Positions 33,551 to 45,800 of a stretch of DNA of 64,000 nt are shown here, piece after piece. The stretch is from Scilla litardierei. Taxonomy: Eukaryota; Streptophyta; Magnoliopsida; Asparagales; Asparagaceae. The DNA lies in the NCBI GenBank assembly GCA_030789695.1, contig CM061142.1, positions 352,941,486-353,005,485 on the forward strand, in the 5' to 3' direction. The first letter of the stretch is position 1. Each line of letters starts with the position of its first letter. A program made the translations under genes and the position numbers. Below the pieces are notes generated by a model, which had not been told where the DNA came from, searched no databases, and saw nothing but the letters and a program-made list of their open reading frames with translations.

Positions 33551-33910
33551 CACTCGGCCAAGTATCATATGCGCCTCGGCCGAGCAAAGGACCCCATTCG
33601 GCCGAGTGGGGCACCAACCATGGAAGTCTACGGAACCAACTCTCTGTCTTTTTTGCGCATTTCAGTACTAACCGCCACTCGGCCGAGTGAATAAATCCCA
33701 TCAGCCGAGTGAAACAGATACCCTCCTAGCCTAAAAATTGCCGAGTGGCAGAGCCACTCGGCCGAAGGAGTTTTCTCCCTTCGGCCGAGTGAACAAAAGC
33801 CACTCGGCCGAGTCGTAAGTTGGAACGAGATTTTTTTCGAAATTTTTCGTTTACGCACTCGGCCGAGTGACATTTCCACTCGACCGAGTCGTAACAATTT
33901 ATATATAAAC
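33551..33910 (+). promoter_or_regulatory. Internal promoter: CACTCGGCCGAGTG array plus TATA box
   Basis: About ten copies of CACTCGGCCGAGTG or variants run from 33551 to 33890, then TTTATATATAAAC (33898-33910), a strong TATA box. This array and TATA repeat the U3 plan of the element's own LTR but sit between the end of integrase (32931) and the third ORF (34436). The sequence between motifs differs from the LTR, so it is not a simple recent LTR fragment. Confidence 0.68.
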
Positions 33911-34435
33911 TGCGGAGCGGACGTGATTTTCTAAAACCCCAAACTCTCCGATTTCGCCCGAGCCTTCGCACTGCTTCGCATCCCTCGACCGCTGCGCAAT
34001 CCTCCGCGCCCGAATCACCCCCGACCAAACCGCGACCGACTCCCCCTCCCCACTCCAACCGCCGGCCACCTTCCACCTCGCCGACGCCGCCTCGGTTCGC
34101 CCCCTATCGCCTCGGTTTGCCCCGAAATCCCATTTTCTCCTTGTTTCTCTCGATCCGTAGACCCGTTGAGCCCAAAACTCAAATTAATTCTGTTATCTAT
34201 CTATTATACCCCATCTCCCCCATGTATTTCGAATATTATCCGCTGATATCGTGGTTTGATTTACAGGCTATCTTAGGGGAGCTTTGGGGAGCTTCTGGAC
34301 GCATTTTTAGCTTCGCGGCAGAGGCGTCTCTTCGCACGCATCACCTATTGCTCTCGCGGCATGTTCAGGTACATTCGTTCCATTATTTAGCACGCCACAG
34401 CATTTACTTGAGTTGGGTGAGCACTCACGGCACAC
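33911..34435 (+). promoter_or_regulatory. C/T-rich leader of the internal transcript
   Basis: C-rich sequence followed by GTTTGATTTACAG (ending about 34267), which resembles a plant splice acceptor. A possible intron would end there. CAGGTACATTCG near 34365 resembles a donor. The third ORF ATG follows at 34436. No convincing ORF in this interval. Confidence 0.4.
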
Positions 34436-36430
34436 ATGCCGCCCCGCACTAGGCCGCGCACGCGGGGATCCGTCCCCAAGCGGAAGCGGACCGATGACCC
34501 CGGTCCCTCTCATGCTAGGGAGGACTCCCCTCCACCTAGCCTGCCACCACCATCGCCACCCACACAGCCTATCCCAGCTGATCCTATCCCTCCCCCCGCT
34601 CCCGTTGTCGGGCCGATGGGGATCACGTTCCGAAACGACGCACACCGCGCCCGTTTCGAGCGTATCTGCCATCGCTCGATAGTACCCACTAGGTTCGTAC
34701 ACTTAGCAGACCTTGACTGCCTAGGGGTACTAGAGGGGCTTCTCATGTTGTATGACAACGTGGGATGGCGTGATTTTCTTGCTGTGTCGGCGGATACTTA
34801 CATTCGTCTGACACTTGAGGTCCTGAGCTCGATTGACCGGACCCCTGGAGGCTGCACATTCCGCCTGATGGATCGAGAGTACGAGATCACTCTCGACATG
34901 CTTCGTGCATTCTTCCAGTGGCCTCCTGTCCCTGTCCCCAACCGTGCCTACGCACCCACGCACATCACACCCCCGTCGTTCGACTCCTCCACCTTTTCGA
35001 CACGTATCACGGGTTCTCCACATGGCTTTGACCCTAGTAGGGCCAAGGCCTCAGCTATAGTCCACCACTGCCTTCGCATAGCACAGCGCCTTATGGCGAC
35101 TACTTTCTTACGAGCCTGGGACGATGTCTACGCCTGAGCTCTATCTGCTCTACGCGATGACTCGCCCTAGAGTTCTTGATAGGGGCAGCGACGACCTGGT
35201 CCCCGCCGTTGAGATTGATATCGCTAGCTGGTTTTTGGACCGCATCATAGTATCGGTGAGCGCTCGCTCACCGATTTGTTGCGGCGGCCTGATCACCCTG
35301 CTAGCCATGATGACCGGTGAGGACCTTCCTGACGACCTTCGACGAGCCCCGGGCCCCACCGCACTATCGATAGATGTCATGGCCCGGATGACGATGCTTT
35401 GTCCCCACGGCTAGCGCCACTGGGTATGATTGCACGGTCCCTTTAGTGCCGATTACATGATCCTCCCGAGCCTCACTGGGACACATATAGGACCGGCACA
35501 CGTGGACTGGCTTCCGGCGATGGATCTCCTGATCCCTGTCGCCTACGTGCTAGAGGCCGAGGGAGCTGAGCAGGCACTCCCTGCACCACCCGTCGACCCC
35601 GTGATCCCTCAGCCTGAGCCTGCACTGTCTGCTCCTCCCGGCACCTCTGTCCACACTTCTGTTGGTGTCGGGAGCACCCTTGCTGAGTCGTCCACCACAT
35701 CCACCACATCTACCACCACCCCCACCACTGCTGTGCCTATCTCGGTTGAGCCTATTTCCTCACTTCTTCCCGAGCATCCACCCACCATACTAGAGAGCGG
35801 CGAGCCATCCTTCCCTGCTGCTGTGCGGACCCTATCCAGATTGTTGTCCACTAGGGTGTCACCTTTTGGTCCTTACACTTCCTCCCCAGTGGTCGACCCT
35901 TCTGTCTCCACCACAGCTGTCCTATCCTAGAGTGTCGTGACATCTGTTCCCACGTCTGCGTCACAGACCTCTCTTGCTGCCTCGTCGCTGATTTTACCTT
36001 CCACTTCTGCTGCTGTTACTTCCACCTCTTCCCAGCCTCGCACTGAGGCTGGGCATCCACTAGTGAGCACAGCACCTTTTCCACACATACCTGTTGGCCC
36101 CATACTCTACACCACCCGTGTCAGACAACCCCGTCCTTCACAGCCTAGACCTGTGCGTCCCTCCGCTCCACCACCCCCTGACTCTCTAGTTCAGAGCCTT
36201 CATGCTCTTGAGGGGGTTGTGAGTGGAATCAGAGGCGACTTTAGGGCCCTCTCCTACACGGTCAGTTCTGTGAAGTCCCGCGTCGCCTTGCTTCCCGATA
36301 TTCAGGCTTGCCTGAATCAGATCCTGGCGCGACTGCCTCCGCTACACCCACCCACCCAGCAGACACCTCGACCACCACCCCCGCCACCAACCCCACCACA
36401 GGACGATGATGGTGCAGCACCACCAGCTTA
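34436..36430 (+). pseudogene. Third ORF of Athila-1 (Athila ORF1/plant transposon protein-like)
   Basis: The first frame (34436-35137) begins with R/P-rich MPPRTRPRTRG and a likely nuclear localisation signal PKRKR, a P-rich spacer, then a globular domain with RFVHLADLDCLGVLEGLL, YDNVGWRDFL, YIRLTLEVLSSI and YEITLDMLRAFFQWP. This pattern matches, from memory, the Athila ORF-1/putative plant transposon protein families. The frame shifts at about 35125-35137; the rest reads in one frame to 36430 with stops at about 35412, 35427 and 35928. The C-terminal half is S/T/P-rich, with a predicted coiled coil (36185-36340) and a poly-Pro acidic end. Function is unknown; no signal peptide or clear transmembrane span argues against a typical envelope. 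Confidence 0.75.
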
Positions 36431-38350
36431 GGCACACCCTTGATGCCATTGATATTTTTTGTCGATTATGCTGCCCATTTTCTGCTGGTCCTGGAGTTTT
36501 TGCTCCCACCTCCTCCCCTCACTATTTTGGTCCTTGTTCTGATCACATCATTTTATATCTTTTTGGGAGAGATGGAGAGTATTTTTGGTGACACATTACC
36601 TGCATCACTCTGATCTTTGCATGCATCATTCATATCCACATCATATTTTCTATTTGTTTTTTTCCTTTCTTTTTTATCATGCATGCGTCCTCACCCACCC
36701 CACCTATTACACGTCTCTCGGTGTGCCACACTTCGCACATTGAGGACACTGTGCACTTTAGCTTGGGGGAGTGAGTTCTCACACTTTTTGCTTTTATCGA
36801 CTTTATTTTTAGTTTTTCATGTTTTTTCCGCTTTTGCACCCATTTTTCATCATTTTTTCATTTTTTTTTGCCATGCATCACGTTTTTCTTATTCTCCTTG
36901 TGTGCTGCATTGTAAATAGTTCTATTTTCTTTTATCTTTATTTCTTTCATCTCTTGCTAGAGATGATTTTTCTGTGATGATGATGACGTGGTGTTAGATT
37001 TCCTCTATATGCATGCTAATTTTGTCATGTCATAGCTTTTGTTTCTGATATCATATGCTATGTCCTGCTTTGCATTTAGAAATAGTATCCCACTTCTTTT
37101 TCCGTATGAAAATGGATGAAATTCTATTATAAGATGATGTCTGATAATTCATATGTATGCTATCGTAGAAAACACACCAAGATTCACGCATTGATTGCTT
37201 ATATCTGGAGTACTGCTTTCTTTTCTCATATCACTTCTTAATTGCATGATTTGTACGCTTCACTTCAGGTTGATTGAATGTTTCCTAGCATTGATAAATC
37301 TGGACTAGTTTACTTTTTAAGATCAAACTGAGTAGATTAAATTACCCTGCTGAAGTTGTCATGCACGTCCTATAGAGTGAACCGAGAGATACATTTATTT
37401 CTTTCTCCACATATCTTGAACATTATTTCTCTATTTTAAATTCATTGGTGAATCTCCCCTTAGCAATTCTATTATTGGCATTTCCCCTGTTATTATATCC
37501 CGTGCTCCAAATTCCCCAAAACCAAAAGAAAGAAAAAAATACTTGTATATCCTTCTCTTTTGATTTAGGATCATTTGTATATATTTCTAAAAAAAGAGAG
37601 AAAAGAAAAAGAAAAATATTTGAGAAAAAGAAAAGAAAAGAGAAATGAAGTTCAAAACGATCCTATCTCATACCCTTTCTCGCTTTCTTCCCTCTTTTTA
37701 CTTTTATTTGTATTTCTTTTACTTTTGGAGCTTCAAAAGAAACGGGGAATGTAAATATTGTTTTGTTTATGCCACCACGCTTATGGATAAGCTTAGGGGA
37801 GGAGATCCAATGATGTGTGAGAGAGTGACCACTTGACGGTGCATGACAACCTAGGCTAAGTAATATTTTATACTCGGTGAGATTGCTTAAAGTTTCACGA
37901 AATCCAGAAATCTACGCTTAGCATTCATATCATGAAAACCACACTTTTCTATTCTTACTACTCTATTGTGTGATATCTCTTATACTCCTTATAGAAAGCA
38001 TTCAATTGAAAAGTGTGTGATCTACGATTTTGTATACCGCTTTAGATGCTTCAAACGATGTTAATTCTAGAATTATTCCATTTTTCATGTTATATCGATA
38101 TTCCTGGGTTTTCTATTTCAAATGCACCATTATACTATGATATCGAGATAAAAGTCTTTTGACATGTGTTTTATATTCGATGTGTGCTATGTGAGTAAGC
38201 AAAACCCACGTCCTGAGAAAAATGATCTAGCAACTTCCTTCTTCGTCTTCTATTTTGTTTTTCATTTTTCATTTTCCATTTCTTTTCGTTTCCATTATCT
38301 TTATCCACCGGGTTCGCTTTTTACTCATCTTCCTCGAGGACGAGTAAGAA
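36431..38350 (+). other. Long non-coding 3' region of Athila-1 with PPT-like site at 36761
   Basis: No gene-like frame is seen. T-rich and CTT-rich blocks alternate. ACATTGAGGACACTGTGCAC followed by GCTTGGGGGAGTGAG (36761-36775) looks like a second purine tract with a flanking conserved phrase. 37640-38367 aligns with 46840-47468 of Athila-2, including CCACCACGCTTATGG, GATCCAATGATGTG and TCCTCGAGGACGAGTAAG. Confidence 0.65.
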
Positions 38351-38353
38351 GTA

Positions 38354-38367
38354 AGCTTGGGGGATTT
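38354..38367 (+). other. 3' polypurine tract of Athila-1
   Basis: AGCTTGGGGGATTTT directly before the 3' LTR. Athila-2 has the same sequence at 47455-47468. Confidence 0.75.
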
Positions 38368-40225
38368 TAATCACTCCATATTTTTACACCTTTTTTCTGC
38401 ATGTTTGCATGCCATTTAGATCGCCCATATCGCGGTTTTCACGATTATTCGATAATATTGTGATGCTTTTCACGATTTCTTGTTTTTGTCATATTTAAGG
38501 AGATTTGGAGCGATTTGGAGTGATTCTGAGATGCACCCACTCAAGAGTGTCACCCGTGACTCTTTTGAGGGGAATTATGTGATTGGAGAGGAGTGGAAGA
38601 AGAAAGAACATCGTAGGAGCGACGAGGAAGCGAAAAGACGAAGATTGGGCATTTTCAGCATGCCACTCGGCCGAGTGAAGGAGTCACTCGGCCGAGCATC
38701 GAAAGCACGCTCGGCCGGCCAGATCGGACACGCAGCAGATTGAATATCAGCGTGTACTCGGCCGAGCATCACCAGACCACTCGGCCAAGCACAGAGACAC
38801 CACTCGCCCGAGTGGCATCACGACGACGACAAGCAAAAATCCCGAAGTTACTGTAATCCGTCAGTCAGCTCCCGAGTTCCGACTCGGCCGAGTGAATAAT
38901 TCTGCCCTCGACCGAGTGAAGAAAGACGCTCGCCCGAGTGACTCCCGAGGAGACGACCCCCAAAAGTCCAGACTTACTGTAATTGTACAGGGTCCGTCAC
39001 TCGGTCGAGTGACATTTGTCACTCGGCCGAGTGAGCCACGCTGCCTGTAGCGTAAAGTGCGATTTTCATGCTACGCAGGGGCAATTTTGTCACAGTTTTT
39101 TGGGCGATTTTGGGGGGGTATTTAACCCCAGTTTTTAACCTAGTTTAGAGAGCCTTTTCATAAACTTTTGGCAGCCCTTTTTGATTACTTTTTTAGGAAA
39201 TTAGATTTAGTTCTTTGGGGGGAGAGAAAAAGTTCTATTTTGTTGGATGCTATTGAATCTTCATTGGTTTGTCTCTCTCTCTCTCTATCAAAAACATCAT
39301 TTTTATTGATATATTGTCTATTGAAATGAATTCTATTGTTTTTATTATTGAATTTCTAATGATTTGCATTATGAATTGTGAGTAGTTTTATCGTCTTAGG
39401 GCGTATGGATGAACCCTACGAACCCTATTTCTAATTTGTGATGGATTGGTGAAATTCTTGCTAGAATTGATTAGGGTTAGTTTGGGATTGATTTAATACG
39501 AATACCTAGGGATTCATACCGATTGGGATTTGCAAGAGATTGGATCCCAACTCGATAGGAAGCCCTAGAAATTCGAATTGGGTTACAATTAGGTTTCTCT
39601 GGAATCGGTTTGCAAGAAATTGGACCGAAACTAGGGATTTCGATTGCAATCCTATACCAATACCCGTTTGCAAGAGATTGGACGGGCAGGAACTATCCCA
39701 ACCTAGGTCGTAGCTCGAGTTTGCACGAGAGTGGGCTCGAGATATGATTGAACGATGATGTTGTTCTTCTCGCTAGCTTGCCTAGGTTAGGGTTTGCAAT
39801 AGATTGGATCCTACCCTAGGTTTGCTATAGACCGGCAATAGCGCGAGAGCGTGAGCTTGGTTCTACATATAGTTGCAACTAGTTCACCTGAATTTCAAGT
39901 CTAGCAATTGTGAAACCTACGAATCACAATGACGAGATACGGTTTTGTAGCGGGGATTCCCTATCCCTAGGCGTTTTTATTTATTTGATATTTTCTTTAT
40001 ACAATTGAACGACTGTGACCGCTTTATTGCGAATATTTCTCGACTGTTCTTATAGCCAGGTGAATTGAAGAAGACACCGTCATTTGCCCTCCTCGTGTTC
40101 GATACCCGCTCGTCGCTACATCGTGCGCTTGCGGTAAAACTACAATCGTTCTCCGGGTGTGTGTCCGGGGCCGACCAAGTCTTTGACTAGGTTGTGCCCT
40201 TGGGTAGCATTTTGGGGCACGACCA
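38368..40225 (+). repeat. 3' LTR of Athila-1 (1858 bp)
   Basis: It is nearly the same as 27357-29208. It begins TAATCACTCC instead of TGATCACTCC, a G-to-A change of the terminal dinucleotide, and ends GCACGACCA. The palindrome array is at 38663-39032 and the TATA box near 39118. Confidence 0.92.
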
Positions 40226-40230
40226 CTCCC
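40226..40230. repeat. Target-site duplication CTCCC, right copy
   Basis: Matches 27352-27356. Confidence 0.9.
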
Positions 40231-41689
40231 CAGACTTCCACCCTCCTGTACCCACCTCTGCTTCCTTATTAGTTTTTAGGATTTCACTGCCCACCACCTT
40301 GGTTGACTCATTGGTTGATAGTCCTTCATCCATAATTTCTTTTGCATTTTCTTTGCCCCGTACAGCTAGATCACCCTCTTTTCCCCTAATTAATCATTGG
40401 GTATAATATTTTCCCCCAGCTTCACTGGCATTTCTATATCAATGGGGTTTGGCTGTACAACCTCAGAGGTCCCCTTTCCCTTGTCTAGTTCTCCCTCCAT
40501 GACAAGGGGTTCCTCAATAATTCCCACATGCTGAACACCTTCCCCCAATTGTTCTTGGATTGAACGGAGCTTGGTTGTTGTAGGGCCTTGAGCATCAGAG
40601 TGACCGAAGCAAACGCAATGGCTGCACCTCGGTGGTTCTCCTTCAAATTTCACCCCAATCGTAATAATAGTACCATCATCTAACTCTATATCAACAGAGT
40701 TTGGTAATGGTTTCTTAGCATTAACCTCCACTAAACACCTTACGTAAGTAAGTCTTTCTTTAGTAGTTGTTGAGTGATTAAGGCACAAAGTCATTCCCAA
40801 CACCGAGGATATAATGTTTAATATATTCATGTTCCACATGCTCTGGGGAACCCCATGAAATTGCGCCCACACTGGGACTGAGGTAAGGATGTCTCGGTCA
40901 TGTCTCAAGTTTGGGCTCCATCGCTGAAGAACAACCAGTCTACCATCGAAAAGCCAAGGACCTCCTTGTAATATTCTATCGCATTCCTCCTTTGACTCGA
41001 ATCTAAAGCAAAAGAAACCATTTTCCCTACTATAAAATTGAATCCCCTTTTTTGGCTTCCACAATCTCTCCAACCAAGCTCTTATCTGCCCGTAGTAAGG
41101 AACGTCTCTTAGAACATACCAAACCAAAGTATTTTGACACTCAGCCGCCCCCCGCTCCATCAAAGCTCCTGGGACTTGTCCAATAGCAGCACCATCCTCT
41201 CTGATGTGTGGAGGGATTAGTGTCATGGCCAAGGTATCATCATATGTGCGCCTGTTAGCACATATATCTGACCAGGAAATCTTTGTTGCCAAGGCATCAT
41301 TTTTGATTTCAATTTTTAGTCGAACATGAATTTTATCAAATACCTGTCGAGCAACCCTCTCCTTATTTGTATTGGTGATTTTGGTGGATCTCCTTTGATT
41401 CATCTGACTGCTCTGGCCACTCCTCTGTGGTTGCCCAATATTATTAATCCCCCTTCCTCGATGAAACTGACCATTCCATCCCCTACCTTTAAGTGCCCCT
41501 GGCCATTATTTCTCTTCCTCGCAACAATATTCCACCCTCCATCAGAATTTTTGTTTCATTCGGCGATGTAGAATTCTTCTTGCTATCTTCCACCATTGGT
41601 TCCCCTTGTTCATCTCTCCGATTTCTGTTGGTTGCACCGCCTCCCCCAGGGTATCCCGTGTTGCCCGCTGCTGATTTCATCGCTATCAA
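40231..41689 (-). pseudogene. LINE-1 ORF1 (DUF4283-type, zinc knuckle), right part
   Basis: On the minus strand ORF1 starts near 41689 (MIAMKSAAGNTG), runs through a G/N/R-rich start and, from 41403, the DUF4283-like domain (FYSRENGFFCFRFESKEECDRILQGGPWLF). The knuckle follows: CSHCVCFGHSDAQG, where the last Cys of CX2CX4HX4C is Gly, so it is damaged. A shift near 40390 moves the frame; the new frame (KRGDLAVRG...EAEVGTGGWKSG) is open up to the Athila-1 boundary and joins the left half at 27351 in frame once the element and one CTCCC are removed. ORF1 is the RNA-binding protein of the LINE. Confidence 0.82.
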
Positions 41690-41697
41690 AAGTAAGT

Positions 41698-41701
<4 letters not shown>

Positions 41702-41764
<63 letters not shown>
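41702..41764. repeat. (TA)n microsatellite
   Basis: About 31 uninterrupted TA units in LINE-1 5' UTR. Confidence 0.97.
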
Positions 41765-41765
<1 letters not shown>

Positions 41766-41767
<2 letters not shown>

Positions 41768-41779
41768 GAGAATATGCTT
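41766..41779. repeat. LINE-2 target-site duplication, left copy
   Basis: AGGAGAATATGCTT, repeated exactly at 46486-46499 after the A-rich 3' end of LINE-2. Confidence 0.9.
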
Positions 41780-42800
41780 GGATAAACTCACTGCAAAGAA
41801 GGAACGCCTATCCTATGCCCGCTATCTAGTGGAGGTGCACGCAAAAAATCCAATCCCAGGTTCGGTGCTAGTAGGAACTGAGGATGGACCAAGCTTAACA
41901 ATTGACGTGAAAATTGAAGGAGAACCACCACGATGTTCGAAGTGTGTTTGTTTTGGGCATTCAGATAAGCAATGTCCTACTAAAGGTGAGCCCCCTTCAA
42001 TCCAACCAAATGCTACGGTGATACATGATCAGGGCGAGGAAGTGATTATTAGTAACACAAAAAATGAGCAAAATGCAAGTTCTATTACTATAACGGGAGA
42101 GATGCAAAAACAGGGAGATACGGAGGTGATTTTGGAAGTATATTTGCCACCATCAGGAGATTCCTGTGATAATACGGCTGGAGATAATGAAGTGGTAATT
42201 GCCTCAACCGTGCAAAATGATGTAAGCTTGAAGAAGGACATAACTGGGGGGATCTTGCCAGGGAAACCCAAGCGTCCAGGTAATCAAAATTTGCATCTTG
42301 ATTTGGTTAATTCACCAGACAATATTGATGAGGCACCAAGTGCTTCTGTTCATATGGGGGATAAGTGTGATATCTCTAGTACCACTGCTACCTTGAGGGC
42401 ATTGCCGGCAAATACAATAGCTGGAACAATACACTTGGGAATAGAAGAGGGAGGGCTTGTTTCAGATTCAAATGATGACCATGCAACCAGAGATATGGCA
42501 ATCATGCCATTACCATCTTTGCTTCAGGAAGATACTAGTATAGATATTGACCTGGTCCCTGAGCTTATAGCATCAGATAACCCGGAGTGGGACACAGAGG
42601 TTGAAGATATTATCAGCAATTCTGAAGCAATAGGCAAGAATACAAAGCCACCAAGGAAGAAAATGGAGCCGACTCCTGCAGCCTCCTCAAGGAAAAGCTC
42701 AAGGCTACAGGAGACTGGCCGCAGAAATCATGTTGATCAAGGACTATTTTATATTGGAATGTTAGGGGGCTTAACAATTTGGGGAGGCAGAGAGACTTGA
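41778..42800 (+). pseudogene. LINE-2 ORF1, C-terminal two thirds
   Basis: It reads KERLSYARYLVEVHAKN, then an intact knuckle CSKCVCFGHSDKQC (CX2CX4HX4C), followed by a long acidic, disordered tail ending in RKSSRLQET. The DUF4283 domain expected upstream is missing through 5' truncation. The first Met overlaps the target duplication and is accidental. Its 3' end overlaps the start of ORF2 in another frame, as in LINE-1. Confidence 0.85.
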
Positions 42801-45800
42801 AATTGCTGGTGAAAAAAATCAAGCCTACTGTCATTATATTGGTAGTAACTAAACTCAGGTCCTTTGAAAAATTTGAAGGGCCTATTATTCCAAAGAGCTG
42901 GCTACTATTTAATAATTTTGATATGATGTCGGGAGGGCGAATTGTTATGGGCCTTGACCCTGCTGTCTGGAGTGCCGCGCCAATGACCAAATCCCCCCAA
43001 CACATATCTGTGGCTTGCAAAAATGTGGGAGGATTATCCTGTGTCATCACGGGGGTGTATGGTTTTAACACCTTGGATGCAAGGAAAGATCTTTGGAAAT
43101 GCTTAGATTCTGATAATGGAGTGACAAGCAATGTAGCCTGGCTTGTGGGAGGTGACTTCAAAAATGTAATGTACACTAGCGACAAGGTTGGAGGAAGGAA
43201 ACTCGAAGATAAAGCGGTACGGGACTTTAATGAATGCATTAGTCGTTGCTGCCTACATGAGATGAAGAGCACATGCAATAGGCAAAGTTGGTGTAACAAT
43301 CGGATCGGTGATGCTCGTATCACCGCACGGTTGGATCGGGTGTTTGTCAACATGTCGTGGATCAACAAGCTTCCGGATTCTTATGTTGGGTACCTGGACA
43401 GTTCTACCAGTGACCATTCACCTATGGTCGTCTATCTCCATAATCAGGTACTACCCGAGCCAAAGCCATTTAAATTTTTTAACTATTGGCACTCTTGCCC
43501 AGGATTCAAAGACATTATCTATAATTATTGGGAGGGTCAAGAAGAGGGCACCCCAATGTACCGACTTGTACAAAAGCTCAAAAGGCTGAAGCCGAAATTG
43601 AGAGAGTGGGCAAGGGACTATCAGGCTTACAGGATGGCCGAGATATGCAAGCTCAGATTGTTGGAGATCAGGAAAAACCCACTCATCATTAGTGATCCGC
43701 TTCTACAGGAAAAAGAATCCCAACTGATCAAAGATCTCACCCATGCTATGAAGCTCGAGGAGAATATGTTCAGACAGAAGAGTAGGCAGGACTGGCTCTC
43801 TCTTGGGGACAGAAATACTAAGTTCTTCTACAGTGCTATGAATGCAAGGACCAGTCGTAACAACCTGAGGCATCTTGTGGATGAAAATGGGAGGCAAAAC
43901 AGTCAATATGCCAATCTTAAAATTGAAGCTCCCGCTTACTATAATGAGCTATATAATCAAACCCACTACTTGCTGGTCTTTCCAAAACTTGTGCCAAAAC
44001 GTATCTTGACTGGGGACTCTGCATCCTGGCTATGCAGAAGGGTTTCTTCTGAGGAAATAAAGGCGGCTGTTTTCCAGATTGGGGCAGATAAGGCCACTGG
44101 GCCTGATGGATTCAATGGATTCTTCTACCACCAAAATTGGGATATCATTGGAGAGGATGTTATTCAGGCGATTAAATCATTCTTCAGATCAGGCTCTCTA
44201 CTCAGGCAAGTCAATCATACCTTTCTTACTTTGATCCCGAAGAATTCTAATGCTACAGGACTTGGGGATTACAGGACAATTGCCTGCTGCAATGTCCTTT
44301 ATAATATCATCAGCAAAATCATCTGCAATAGGCTAAAGGATGTGATACATGAACTGATCTCCCCAAATCAAGCTGCTTTCCTCAAACGAAGACTCCTTTC
44401 AGATTCCACTCTTATTGCCCATGAGCAGATTAGGGATTTCAATAACCCAATGGGGAGCAGAGCTTGTTTGAAGTTGGATCTAAAAAAGGCTTTTGACAGT
44501 GTGAATCGGGACTTCATTTTTTACTTCATGCGATAGCAAAAGTTTCCAGAAACTTTCATCTCTTGGATTAAGGAGTGTATAACAACACCGACTTTTTCTG
44601 TTATGGTGGATGGTGTGCCCTGTGGATACTTTGGGAGTAACAGAGGCTTGAGGCAAGGTGACCCCCTGTCCCCATATCTATTTGTTATCGTTATGGAAAC
44701 TTTCTCTATTCTTGTTGATAAAGCAATCTTATCTCGCAATATCAACCCTATGAGGCGTAGCGGTGCCATCTCACATCTCTTGTTTGCTGATGAACTATTG
44801 GTTTTCTGTCGTGCAAATACGTCCTCTTTCCTGGGCATGAAAAATCTCCTTCATGAGCTATACTCTTTAACTGGGTTACAGGTCAACTGGGACAAGAGTG
44901 CAGGGTTATTCAGTAAGGGAACAAAACATAAAGAGGCACTGGCAGCTGTCCTGGGTATCAAAACGGTGTCTACCATCTCCACTTATTTGGGGCTCCCGCT
45001 TTCGTTGAAGTACCCTACTTCCCCAAATTATACGAAATTGGTGGATAAATGTAAAAAGAGGTTGAGCGGATGGTCTTCCACCTTGCTTTCTATATCGGGG
45101 CGAATAGAACTTGTCAGAACTGTAATCCACGGCATGGTTGCTTTCTGGATGCAAGTATACCACTTCCCGGTGAGTGTTCTAAGACGTATTACGGCAATTT
45201 GTAGAAGGTTCATATTGGGCAACTCCAAATCCTGGGCCTGGGATGATATTTGCAAACCTAAAACAGAAGGAGGCGTGGGAATTAGATTATTGTCTGAGCT
45301 TAATACTGCAGCAGCAATCCGCCACATATGGAGGTATCTACAGGCAGATAACATTTGGTCAAATTTGATGCAAGCTAAATACGGCTCGCCGGGGGGGTTA
45401 TTTGCGGCAAATCCTGCTGCCACACAGTCCGGCGCCTGGAAGCGCATGCTAAAATGTCGAAGGCCGGCCCAACAATTGATCAAGCGCAGTGTTCACGATG
45501 GGCGTACGACTTTGTTCTGGAAAGACTTCTGGATAGACGGGGGACCATTGGGTGACCACTTCGAAATCCCACCGGGTGCCGAGATGATGAAGGTATCAGA
45601 CTACTGGAATTCTGCGGGGTGGAGCAGTGACGCCAACCTGGACCCGGTGCGGCATTTACTGAGAAAAATCTCACTCAAACCGGGGTTAGATAGCTGGAAG
45701 TGGTTGCCTTCAGAGTCTTTTAGCTTCAGACACGCCTGGGAAGGAATTCGCGTGAAAGGCCAGCCATTCCCCCTTCATAAATTGGTTTGGTATCCTAATC

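Larger units (their letters stand above)
27357..40225 (+). mobile_element. Athila-1: complete Athila-like gypsy element, gag-less
   Basis: 12,869 bp with LTRs 27357-29208 and 38368-40225, a TGGCGCTGTTGCCGGGGA primer site, RT-RNase H-integrase, a post-pol hairpin, an internal palindrome array with TATA box, a third ORF, long non-coding 3' DNA with a second purine tract, and a CTCCC target duplication. It splits ORF1 of LINE-1. Gag and protease are absent: only about 140 bp separate the primer site from the pol-frame ATG at 29371. Pol stays in one frame throughout with stops only. Confidence 0.93.

Noticed and set aside
37445..37836. Lys/Phe-rich small ORFs in the Athila-1 3' region
   Set aside because: Low-complexity A/T-rich DNA, not conserved with the homologous Athila-2 region.
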